64,000 nt of DNA, from NCBI GenBank assembly GCA_916048095.2, contig OU696571.1, forward strand, positions 10,147,449-10,211,448, written 5' to 3'. The DNA comes from Sacculina carcini (Eukaryota; Arthropoda; Thecostraca; Sacculinidae). The translations under genes were made by a program, and so were the position numbers. Shown here piece by piece: positions 49,970-55,600 of the stretch. Position 1 is the stretch's first letter, and each line of letters opens with the position of its first letter. Under the pieces are notes generated by a model, which searched no databases, was not told where the DNA came from, and saw nothing but the letters and a program-made list of their open reading frames with translations.

Positions 49970-50831
49970 TGTTCGATGGACATTTGGCCATGCTAGTTTA
50001 CGTGCATTGTATATTGTTTCTGTTATATTGTTTGTTTCTTCATGTTTTTCTTTAGACAAACAAAAACAACACACAAAAACAGAGGTGTCAATCACAAGCC
50101 AATTAATTGCAAAGCGCGACCTCGCTTCACAGCAGTCACGCACCACCCGGTAATAGTGTGTGTGTGTGTGTGTGTGCATGTGTGTATTGTGCAATTGTGC
50201 ACGTGCCTCGTCTCTGTGTGGTTGCAATGTTTGCACAAAGGACAAACAATGTGACTTTTTGTTAGTCTATAAAGTGGCCCAGATAAGTTATATTATTCAT
50301 CTATGTCTGGGCCAACCTGTCTGCAGGAGACACCACCACTAACATTACCGCGCGTGTGTGTGTGTATGTGTGTGTGTGTGTGTGTGTTGCAGTTAATGTC
50401 ATCGGCAAAACACCACCTGCACTGGCGGATCAAGAGGGGGGCCGGGTGCTGGGGGGCCGGGGGCTGAGGAGCCCCTCCCAGAATATTTCCATCAACTCCT
50501 CATAACTAGGAGGTTCACTAAAAGTGGTCAAGGAAAAGTATCCGTTTGTAGTTTGTTGATATAAGCATTATCACAAAGAATATTCGCGCATAATGTGCTT
50601 GTAAATGTGTGTATATATCATTGATAAAATTTTCAGGAAGTATAACGGAAAATTATAACGGAATTAAGTAAACTCACTAACTCCTACCTTGACTTCGACC
50701 TGAGCACGCCTCTGGTCGGCCAGCGCCTCCTCGTAGCTCTTGCTGCGCACGCCGCTGGCAAAAATCAGGTAAACAACGCCGGCGGTGGCCACCACCGTGC
50801 CTGCAATAGTGAGCAATGTTACCACGTCCAT
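22019..50831 (-). CDS. RRBP1: RRBP1 (p180)/kinectin-like ER coiled-coil membrane protein, ten exons, 3' end not found
   Basis: This family anchors in the ER membrane by an N-terminal hydrophobic segment and projects a long cytosolic coiled coil; p180 binds ribosomes and microtubules, kinectin binds kinesin. Joining ten GT-AG exons (50831-50688, 49854-49702, 43122-42772, 37389-37269, 33284-33112, 32316-32034, 31012-30699, 24917-24714, 24476-24294, 22131-22019) gives 2039 bp, about 679 codons, with matching phases at every junction. Visible: anchor at residues 5-25, then SYEEALADQRR as in p180, a basic KKHRHERKKKEK stretch, a Thr-rich hexapeptide repeat, RKRR/KRR clusters, and about 400 residues of coiled coil. 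The exon 9/10 join reads VLADTESILTRLQQSVEEE, close to the signature of both vertebrate paralogues. In those proteins 150-200 residues follow, so one or more exons plus the stop are missing here. Orthology to RRBP1 rather than kinectin is inferred from the N-terminus only; an invertebrate may have a single ancestor of both. Confidence 0.85.
22440..23692 (+). pseudogene. Jockey/CR1-like LINE, degraded copy L2 (plus strand)
   Basis: In the RRBP1-like intron between exons 9 and 10, opposite to the gene. Recognisable: NINAAKPSHRTFLIKQDIGK then KFDRVPPP (22495-22580), IQIASYADNITTSTHRH (22765-22815, a damaged YADD box), and the C-terminal LWNNPVSPATF-type end, finishing in CCAACAACAACTAG at about 23675-23692. 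It is collinear with the open copy at 25466-27110 but full of stops and shifts. Confidence 0.75.
24294..24476 (-). CDS. RRBP1: RRBP1-like exon 9
   Basis: 61 codons, phase 0 at both ends; acceptor ATAACCGACAG, donor ACG|GTGAGA (strong). It encodes DVSQFDAQLKSSIVSVVNEA and ends LQQRVQHYQAVLADT. The end matches the YKSVLAET segment of kinectin/p180 and continues directly into exon 10. Confidence 0.82.
24714..24917 (-). CDS. RRBP1: RRBP1-like exon 8 (coiled coil)
   Basis: 68 codons, phase 0 at both ends; acceptor GTGTTCGGCAG, donor CCG|GTCCGTGTG. It encodes LEHAREDAGSSLTKQQAELV, a Gln-rich heptad region, then a Pro/Ala-rich end finishing LAQLDP. The donor was placed at CCG|GT rather than four bases later because only this keeps exon 9 in frame. 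(TG)n tracts lie on both sides. Confidence 0.78.
25466..27110 (-). CDS. Jockey/CR1-like LINE reverse transcriptase, open frame, 5'-truncated (copy L1)
   Basis: About 540 uninterrupted codons of element-derived frame (stop just below 25484), in the intron between RRBP1-like exons 8 and 7 and on the same strand. Visible in order: HRPITLLCTPSKITERLI, QHGFRSLHST, LLITLDISKAFDRVPR (motif A), GVPQGSVLAPTLFNLYL (motif B), ISYADDITI (catalytic motif C), and a C-terminal zinc-like CPDCN...HIMQHC. The frame continues upstream into sequence of a different LINE, so the endonuclease is missing. The 3' tail is (AAC)n, and the AACGGCGACTA sequence on both sides (about 25447-25457, 27115-27125) looks like its target duplication. 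The lack of stops argues for recent insertion. It lacks its own start and cannot be autonomous. Confidence 0.85.
27118..30440 (-). pseudogene. Jockey/CR1-like LINE, near full-length degraded copy L3
   Basis: Same family as L1. From the 5' side: ORF1-like protein ending near 29870, with PRSYAQAVSKE at about 30170; a CxxC-type finger remnant (HQHWVHKHC, about 29780); endonuclease start TNGIQKQSKG near 29560; polymerase start WRLAKIKPILKPHKG (about 28490); post-polymerase TLEYSSTIWSPIISHPN (about 27820); and a 3' end related to the LWNNPVG terminus of L1, then a CAAC/AAT-rich tail at 27118-27145. Many stops and shifts. L1 lies directly at its tail. A 20-bp inverted repeat (28400-28444) interrupts it. 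Confidence 0.75.
28400..28444. repeat. Perfect 20-bp inverted repeat with a 5-nt loop
   Basis: Arms ATAGGTTGAGTGTGTGGATC and its exact complement (28400-28419, 28425-28444), loop TTTTG. Located inside the degraded LINE L3, at a point where the reading frame of the element breaks. Confidence 0.95.
30699..31012 (-). CDS. RRBP1: RRBP1-like exon 7 (coiled coil)
   Basis: 314 bp; two bases complete the phase-1 codon from exon 6, leaving in phase 0. Acceptor CATTGTTGCAG, donor GAG|GTTGGT. It encodes GELELAQTRVST... through LKQQLAECEGRLAEERAAAE to LLNELQETRVE. GC content is far above the flanking intron. The 5.8-kb intron that follows holds two Jockey/CR1-like LINE copies. Confidence 0.82.
31013..32000. 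other. Intron 6 of the RRBP1-like gene
   Basis: AT-rich, no recognised gene. CAGTGTTTGTCAACGTGG at about 31624 resembles a hAT end but has no partner. A GA-rich run at 32001-32026 precedes exon 6 on the plus strand. Confidence 0.45.
32034..32316 (-). CDS. RRBP1: RRBP1-like exon 6 (coiled coil)
   Basis: 283 bp, phase 0 in, phase 1 out; acceptor GTGAATGGCAG, donor ACCG|GTCAGT. It encodes LQQRLANEQKT, then repeated LRQQLNQE and LQRDLEQL, with hydrophobic residues in a heptad-like pattern and no Pro or Gly runs. This is continuous coiled coil. A GA-rich run (32001-32025) lies just past the donor. Confidence 0.8.
33112..33284 (-). CDS. RRBP1: RRBP1-like exon 5 (start of the helical region)
   Basis: 173 bp; two bases complete the codon begun in exon 4, then 57 codons. 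Acceptor GTTTGGCAG, donor GAT|GTGAGA. It encodes MGALLDAMPLTSSEIQTLID followed by QLLNKQ and, near the end, LLKKQLAD. A segment of the form 'short helix, E-x-Q-x-L-I-x-x-L-L-x-K' precedes the coiled coil in kinectin and p180, which supports the assignment. Confidence 0.75.
33950..34420 (+). repeat. Diverged direct duplication
   Basis: 34045-34125 and 34308-34420 share 'AATTACA(T/C)CCCA(A/G)GTGC...' and 'CCAAGCAAACGCAAGCTGCAGG...ATCACTCCATCTATT'. Possibly remains of a coding element on the plus strand (KELHPRC; PSKRKLQDITPSIGKYE), but I do not recognise the protein. Nothing else is seen from 33290 to 35080. Confidence 0.5.
35230..36960. repeat. Two-copy tandem repeat, unit about 327 bp, second copy split
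   Basis: The stretch starting TTAATTATA near 35283 recurs at 35609; both continue with (G/T)CTTTCAATCAC, TATTTACAA(C/T)GCT and, later, AGTCAGACATC...GTAGTCCTTGG. The second copy is interrupted at 35749-36827 by a hAT-like element and resumes after it. Confidence 0.7.
35749..36827. mobile_element. hAT-like non-autonomous element, 1079 bp
   Basis: Inverted termini TAGGGCTGTCAAAAGTTA and (reverse complement) TAGGGCTGTCAAAAAAGTAA. Flanks CTTATTAT and CTAATTAT agree at 7 of 8. The interior has several GTTACTTTTT motifs but no recognisable transposase. Confidence 0.72.
37269..37389 (-). CDS. RRBP1: RRBP1-like exon 4 (basic linker)
   Basis: 121 bp, enters in phase 0 and leaves in phase 1. Acceptor GTGTGTTCAG, donor CAG|GTAACT. 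It encodes VENGEGAVATAG... followed by GGGSVRKRRTGDKRRNN, giving two short basic clusters. The single leftover base completes an Asp codon with exon 5. No domain is recognised; placement rests on phase and strand. Confidence 0.7.
37572..37911. mobile_element. Possible hAT MITE, degraded
   Basis: Left end AGGGGTTCTAAACC and right end GGTTAAGAACCACTG are imperfect inverted repeats of the widespread CAGTGGTTCTTAACC type. No target duplication is visible. Confidence 0.4.
38631..39249 (+). pseudogene. Gypsy gag remnant
   Basis: LKEFDHWKHKFKAYALLCKL, then FSDFCTECSDKTVRDMIVMG and LPLEEAILICRTRETAKE in a shifted frame, followed by a Cys/His-poor remnant of a zinc knuckle (RCTKRGHNKHKD). At least one frameshift near 38890 and a stop at 39247. 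Confidence 0.75.
39420..41920 (+). pseudogene. Gypsy pol remnant (protease, RT, RNase H, integrase)
   Basis: Protease: ADTSAAMSVIS with the Asp-Thr-Ser active-site form (about 39430). Reverse transcriptase: only VVDDILVYD (about 40125) survives of the catalytic box; the upstream fingers are deleted. RNase H: ETDAARIGGLGFMLRQRDD (40555-40610). Integrase: VPTILRSDDGPQFIARRARD (41565-41630) and then SRYHHANNGLFEAAVKSV. Numerous stops; inactive. Confidence 0.75.
42348..42771. other. Intron DNA after the gypsy element
   Basis: 42470-42541 ends in GGGCTAGGAGCCACAG, whose complement resembles a hAT end (GTGGCTCCTAGCC); shared AGCGACCCAA blocks occur at 37970, suggesting the gypsy element landed in an older hAT-type repeat. 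No gene seen. Confidence 0.35.
42772..43122 (-). CDS. RRBP1: RRBP1-like exon 3 (Ser/Thr-rich, hexapeptide repeat)
   Basis: 117 codons, phase 0 at both ends; acceptor TGTATTGCAG, donor GAG|GTGGGC. Low-complexity, acidic and Ser/Thr-rich, probably disordered. Near its end an 18-bp minisatellite (plus-strand unit GCGGTGGCGGTGGTTGAA, 42815-42870) encodes about four STTAT(A/T) hexapeptides. It occupies the place where vertebrate p180 carries its basic decapeptide ribosome-binding repeats, but the composition is different, so I do not infer the same function. Confidence 0.75.
44742..44834. repeat. Twin (CA)n arrays each ending in CGCACCTGTCG
   Basis: (CA)n 44742-44774, CGCACCTGTCG, (CA)n to 44823, CGCACCTGTCG again. 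The duplicated 11-mer means the array was duplicated as a block. Neighbouring CT run at 44696-44711. Confidence 0.9.
45000..46530. other. Intron 2 of the RRBP1-like gene, no gene recognised
   Basis: Moderately AT-rich with short CA runs (45350-45361, 45502-45517). No coding or RNA feature supported. Confidence 0.45.
46530..46605 (+). other. Possible tRNA-like SINE head
   Basis: CCTGGTGAGTAGCAC (weak A box) and CCGGGTTCAATTATC (good B box) 20-30 bp apart. Too degraded for a tRNA gene. Confidence 0.3.
46663..46967. mobile_element. hAT MITE, 305 bp, perfect 8-bp target duplication
   Basis: Begins CAGGGCTTTTCAACC and ends GGATTCCCCCTG; only CAGGG is well inverted. Bracketed by perfect GTATAGGT duplications (46655-46662, 46968-46975). 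A GGGGGTATCGATACCCC hairpin lies just inside the left end. No coding capacity. Confidence 0.8.
47035..47127 (-). mobile_element. tRNA-derived SINE head, minus strand
   Basis: Minus strand reads GTCCCCGAGGAGCTTAGTAG (A box GCTTAGTAG) and, 50 nt on, GCTTCGAATCC (B box). Similar layout to 51700-51777. The A-B spacing and lack of a closed acceptor stem argue against a working tRNA. Confidence 0.5.
47566..47616. repeat. Interrupted (TG)n microsatellite
   Basis: TG array with CG interruptions; a (CA)n array follows at 47728-47752. Other arrays in this intron: 48279-48297, 48680-48694, 48739-48766, 48836-48868, 48950-48995 (CACG then CA). Confidence 0.9.
49702..49854 (-). CDS. RRBP1: RRBP1-like exon 2 (basic stretch)
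   Basis: 51 codons, phase 0 at both ends. Acceptor TTCGTAG, donor GAG|GTCAGT. It encodes EKSVVAKKVWRVKKHRHERK followed by more Lys and then a short acidic part with the repeated tetrapeptide D-V-I-x. A Lys-rich block directly after the anchor is typical of p180 and kinectin. The D-V-I-x repeat is encoded by a 12-bp tandem unit that creates three TGACGTCA palindromes (separate entry). TG tracts lie 10 bp upstream of the acceptor and about 25 bp downstream of the donor on the sense strand. Confidence 0.85.
49728..49759. promoter_or_regulatory. Three palindromic TGACGTCA (CRE-type) sites at 12-bp spacing inside RRBP1-like exon 2
   Basis: TGACGTCA occurs at 49728-49735, 49740-49747 and 49752-49759. 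The unit is a 12-bp coding tandem repeat, so the array may be only a by-product of a tetrapeptide repeat. The octamer is the CREB/ATF consensus; any binding here is inference. Confidence 0.45.
49865..49965. repeat. (CA)n arrays directly upstream (sense strand) of RRBP1-like exon 2
   Basis: (CA)n at 49870-49891 and 49919-49965. On the gene's sense strand these are (TG)n lying 15-110 bases before the exon 2 acceptor. Similar arrays at 50155-50180 and 50353-50388 are in the same intron. Confidence 0.9.
50688..50831 (-). CDS. RRBP1: RRBP1-like exon 1 (start codon, membrane anchor)
   Basis: 48 codons. The ATG at 50831-50829 begins MDVVTLLTIAG; residues 5-25 are a hydrophobic anchor rich in Val/Ala/Leu, followed by SKSYEEALADQRRAQVEVK, which matches the region just after the anchor of p180. 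The donor is AAG|GTAGGAG (phase 0). A CAG acceptor at 50857-50855 would place the 5' edge of this exon at 50854, implying an upstream non-coding exon I could not locate. The start was chosen because it is the first ATG after that acceptor and directly precedes the anchor. Confidence 0.85.
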
Positions 50832-50857
50832 CGCGACCACGCACAAAACAGTGCCTG

Positions 50858-51690
50858 TGTAGCCACAGACACGCACACACACACACATATACACACACAC
50901 ACAAACAGAGACGCGCACATTTAGCGCACAATTGGTAGACGAATTTCATAAGAACACGCGGTGGGTCGAAACAAGTGTGGATTGACGATTTAAGCAGGGC
51001 TTGCCAGGATGCATACTGCGCCACACAATTACACAACTACGACATTACAATTGCACGTTGACAATGTGACCGTCGGAAGGCCAACACTAACACAAGTTCT
51101 ATTTGCACACCTAACAAAACACACCATAACAAACTATCTAGTTAAAACAAAGAACAGAACGGTATTTTAGGTATGCGAAAATACATCTATGAAATATCAT
51201 GCCATGAATAATGATGTTCGCTTGCAACAAGAAAAAAGTGAATCAAGACAAAGACAAATCAAGATTATTTTGTGAATGTGCCTGTCTCTCCTGGGGGGGG
51301 GGGGCACACCCCTCCTACAACCAAGCATAATTTGGGTACGAACATCACGAATATTGGTGATCGAGTTGAAAAATTGAAATTGAAATAATAATTTCTTCAA
51401 ATTGTAAAGCCTTTTAATAAGTGAACTTATTCTTAGAAAAATAAACTATAAACTAGAATAAACTATTATCGCAGACTATATTAAACACAAAATACCACCA
51501 GGAAAATAAAGCGGATAGAAAACAAATTAGACAATCAAACAGATCAGGCGAAAAAATCATCTAGTGAATAACCCACATGATTGTGCGTGATAATATTTAT
51601 TGGAGTTTTAAGCGCAAGTCATCCTATTGATACTATATAACACGCCCCGCTGTTCGCCCATCTACAGCTGTAACTCCCGGTAGACTGAAG
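50858..51690. other. Region upstream of RRBP1-like exon 1
   Basis: TG tract (sense) at about 50868-50903, then no recognised exon, promoter element or CpG-dense stretch. G-run at 51292-51304. The first non-coding exon and promoter should be here or further up but I cannot point to them. Confidence 0.4.
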
Positions 51691-51699
51691 CGAGCGATG

Positions 51700-51777
51700 A
51701 ACGAGCCGGGTCAGGATTGGAACAGTGAGCCTCTGGAAACGAAATAAGCGTCTGAGCCACTAAGCTACTCGGGAGCC
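51700..51777 (-). mobile_element. tRNA-derived SINE head, minus strand
   Basis: Reads GGCTCCCGAGTAGCTTAGTG... (A box TAGCTTAGTGG) and TGTTCCAATCCT (B box) at tRNA-like spacing of about 40 nt. The 5' GGCTCCC does not pair with the 3' GACCCGGC end, so it is more likely a SINE head than a tRNA gene. Confidence 0.5.
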
Positions 51778-52549
51778 TAAGGTGTAAGTAAAATGCGTGA
51801 TTACATGCCACATTTTGTGACACAGTGCGTCGACGGTTGAAATGAAATTCAGAACCACTGAGCAAAGTATATACGGGCAGAACCAAGTGACAAGAATGAC
51901 CTTAGAACATGAAACAATTGTGATTCAAACCCACCGGTGCCGAGCATCAGCTCACCGGATTCAACACAAAATAAAATACTGGAAAATGTATATACCGTTC
52001 GTTCATGTCACCGGTTCGGCGGAAACAAAATCGCTATAAATACCCAAACAAAACCAGGAACATGAAACTCATGCCTTACAAGCATAAAATTAGCACCTAG
52101 AAGATGAAAAATGCAAAAAATAATAAATGAGACAGTTAATCTGTAAACACAAGTACCCTCACACACACAGGAAGGAAAATCGCAGATAAACATTATAAAA
52201 CTCACAATCGTGAACAAATATTTTACGACTATTCTGGCCTTACCTCACTCACACAACCGGCACAAAAAACAGACGACAAGGAACAAACTATAAACTGCCG
52301 AAAGCAACACGAAAAGGGTGGAATGTTCCAACATCATCGCCTGGCAGCCGGAAATACCCAAGAGCTTCCAATTGAATATGCATCTGAAAATATGAGTTTC
52401 GGAGTTCCAATTAAATGATTATCCAAAATAGTTTAAACTTCGCTTGAGCAAAATTTTTTAACGTATCAAATTATTATTTAATTGAAGTACAATTTATATA
52501 CGCACCAACATGCACCCTATTGGAGAAAATTTTTGTCATGACATGCGTA

Positions 52550-52775
52550 TAGAGATGCTACCTAAAAACGATGTTTTCTTTCAAACTTTTTTTGCCAAAA
52601 TAATCTCGACTAAGCAAAACACGTTTTTTCGGTAGTGGAAAGAATGCCATGAATCCAGGCTATAAATCTCATGAATGCCATAAATATATCGGCTAGAGAT
52701 GCGACCTCAAAAAGCAACGCTTTTTTGCTAAAAAAAACATTTTTTCCCACAAAAAAAAACTCGACCAAAAAAACA
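52550..52775. repeat. Diverged A/T-rich direct duplication
   Basis: 'AGAGATGC(T/G)ACCT...' then T-run, 'CTCGAC(T/C)AA', 'AACACGTTTTTT' occurs at 52551-52629 and at 52693-52772 (offset about 142-144 bp). No coding. 51780-53130 otherwise shows nothing recognised. Confidence 0.65.
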
Positions 52776-53139
52776 CGTTTTTTTAAGAGTCATTCAAATA
52801 ATTCAAATTATGAAAATTATATACTTGGGATGTTAAAGGAATAATTTTTTATCAACATAGCAGTTATTCATGCTATTAGTCGCCCTATCACATTGAATTA
52901 TCATTAAATATGCACAATACAATTGTTATAATGTGTCTGAAAGCACTAATATTGTTGCACGGTGATCAAACAGATATTTGGAGCGGACTATATTTAAGTT
53001 CACGAATGATTCAATCTAAACACAAACATATGTACACACCATTATCATAAATCACAACATAGCCCGAGTGAGTGGGACAGAGCCACAACAAGTATGATAG
53101 CTATGCTATCACGCAAAGGACGACGCTGACATAGTTACA

Positions 53140-55600
53140 TTATGTATAGACAAAGTTACATGATGTAGTATGCCTTTGTGGAGCATCGTTGTCAAGTTCA
53201 GCTCTTGTGCCGATGATGGGCGGAACGCTGACCTGTAACGTTGGGGCCGACCGTTGAATGTTGCGGACTAGCCTGATGAATTGCCTATTGCGGAGCGTTA
53301 GACGCCTCGATCCGTCCACTTTGACGAGGTATTGGTCGTACGGTTTCGTTTCTACGACCACACCCGTTCAGTCCCATCGCTTACCGTGTGCGCCAGCCTG
53401 GTTCTGCAGTGGTACACGGTCGCCAGGTGCAAGCGGCGATAGGTGTCGAGTTTGAGGCTGCAAGTTGTCTACCTGTGTTATGAAGCGCTGTTGCAGTGCC
53501 GCCTCACCTTGCTGCCATAATTCCCTCCACACCGGGTGAACACTTAGCTCAGTGGACACTTGTACTCTTGGTTTTATCGGAAGCAGGTCACGAATATTTT
53601 TCGTCCCTCGAAGTTGATGTGCGATGTGAGCAGCTTTTTCATCAACTTGACGGCTGCTTCTGCGCGCCCATTCGACTGTGGGTGGTACGCTGATGACCTT
53701 CTGTGTCTCACTCCCCAACGTTCAAGAACAGACTCTGTGTCTTTAGCCGTAAATTCTGTTCCTCCGTATGTGCTCAACTCTTCAGGGATTCCAAATGTGG
53801 CAAAGTAGGACAACAGCGCGTTCACCAGACCCTAATACTGAGATCATGACTCCGTGACGTGGGGCCATCCAGTAAAGCGATCGACGATCACCAAATAGCC
53901 CCTCCCTTGCATACAGAAAAAAATCCGCTGCTACAGCCTGAAATGGTCTTGTTGGCACGCAGGGCTCCACCGGGGGCATTCGAGCTTGTGATGGCGTCAT
54001 TCGCCAGCAGTCGATGCACTGGTCTCGCTATGAATGATTATTGATATATGTTGTTATTCCGGGCCAGAAAACCGACGTTGTTGCACGGGCCAGCATCTTG
54101 ATTGTGCCTTGATGTGTTGAATAAAGACTGCGCAATACTTCTTGGCGAAGATACTTCGGTATCACGGTCCTGCCATCCAGCAAGACTACGCCGGCCACTG
54201 TGCATACACGTTCCCGATAATGCCAGTACGGCTGTAAACCTTGGGCGATTCTATTACGGGACGATGGAAAACCATTTTCAACCATTTTAATAAAGTATTG
54301 AAGTCGGTCGTTGCTTGAGGTGGCCTCCTTAACTCTCTCCCATGTCACCGCTTCCATACGCGTGATTGCCGACCTCCTGATGCGACCACTTTGAGTTCCA
54401 TTTCGTCAGAATTCTCTCGCGGAGTTATGATTACCCCCAATACGTCAAGATCGTTGTCAGACAAGTCCTCGTGGCCAACTGGATACCGGGTGGTGGTGTC
54501 CGCAGCTGGCGTGGCGGTTCCTGGCACATGTACGATTTTGTAGCGCCACGTAAGTGAGCGCTGTTCCATCCGGAACAATCTGGGGTTGTTGATTGCGCTG
54601 AGCGCTTGACGCCGAGGATTTTCACCAACGGCTCGTGGTCGGTAGCCACTGTAAGACCACGACAGCCCAGAGTGAAGAACCTCGTGTCTCCGAGCGACCA
54701 TGCCACTGCCAACGCCTCTCTTTCAATGGGAGTGTAACGCCGTTCGGTATCTCTGAGGAGCCTGGTGCCCGCCAATTTCACTCGCCATCCGCTTGAGCAG
54801 CAGCTAGGTGACTTTGACTTGAAGCTACAATGCTTTTGCCTCAGCCCATATCCGATGCTCGCTTTGGACCAGTCAGTGTTGAGGTAAGTCGGACGATCTG
54901 GCTCGAATATCTCAACGCCCTGCCGAATCTCTTTCACAATAGCCACTTTTGAGCGCTCTATTGCCTCGTCGAGAGCTGCCCTCCATTTAAATGTGCACTT
55001 CGGGCTTAGCAGCGGCTTGAAGGGCTCCGTTAATGCAGAGGTTCGCCCTTAGTGATATATTTGGTTGACTAGCCCATGCCATACTCGGACATCGGTTATG
55101 TTGTTCTATCGGGGGGAGTCCTTGATAACCTCCAGATATTTTGGCAATGGCCGTATCACATTTTTTGTGACTCTGAACTCGGCAAAATCCACCTCTTGGG
55201 TCGAGAATTGAAACTTCCCGGGATTCAGGATGATTGCATGTGCACCGATCCATGATAAATTTTCGACGATGCGCCACCAGTGTTATTCGATGTCAGTGTC
55301 CCATAGAAGCATGTTGTCAACACACTTGGTCGTTCGTTGAATATTTGCGATAATTGCGTCGTAGTGCTGTGTGTACACGTCATGAGAGACCATGAAGCCC
55401 ATTGGAGGCTCTGCAGTACCGGAAGCGACCTTCCTCGGTTATATACGTGGTTTTGTGGCCGTCATCGTGTCGTATCGGGATTGCATGGTACCCGTTCCAC
55501 GCGTCTGTGACTGTCTTTACCGTGCTCGGTGGGACGACCCCCACCTGTTTCGCTGGTGGGACGGCCATTTCTTCATTTTCGCTGCGTTGTCCAGTGATGC
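53140..55600 (-). pseudogene. Gypsy-type pol remnant A (minus strand), interrupted by the RTE-like LINE
   Basis: In coding order: RT start TVKTVTDAWNGYHAIPIRHD (about 55500); RNase H with LNTDWSKASIGYGLRQKHC (54880) and YTPIEREALAVAWSLGDTRF (54730); integrase zinc region EVLRSLYSTHQGTIKMLARA ending FWPGI (54080-54140); integrase core FGIPEELSTYGGTEFTAKD (53770) and SSAYHPQSNGRAEAAVKLMK (53660); and a C-terminal tail to 53140. Broken by several stops and shifts. The 5' part is absent because a LINE lies at that side. LTRs were not identified. Confidence 0.8.

Noticed and set aside
50420-50475. Left end of a hAT element (CTGGCGGATCAAGAGGGGGG)
   Set aside because: Resembles hAT-type termini, but no matching right end or target duplication was found.
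51700-51777. tRNA gene on the minus strand
   Set aside because: Good A and B boxes, but the 5' and 3' acceptor arms are not complementary.
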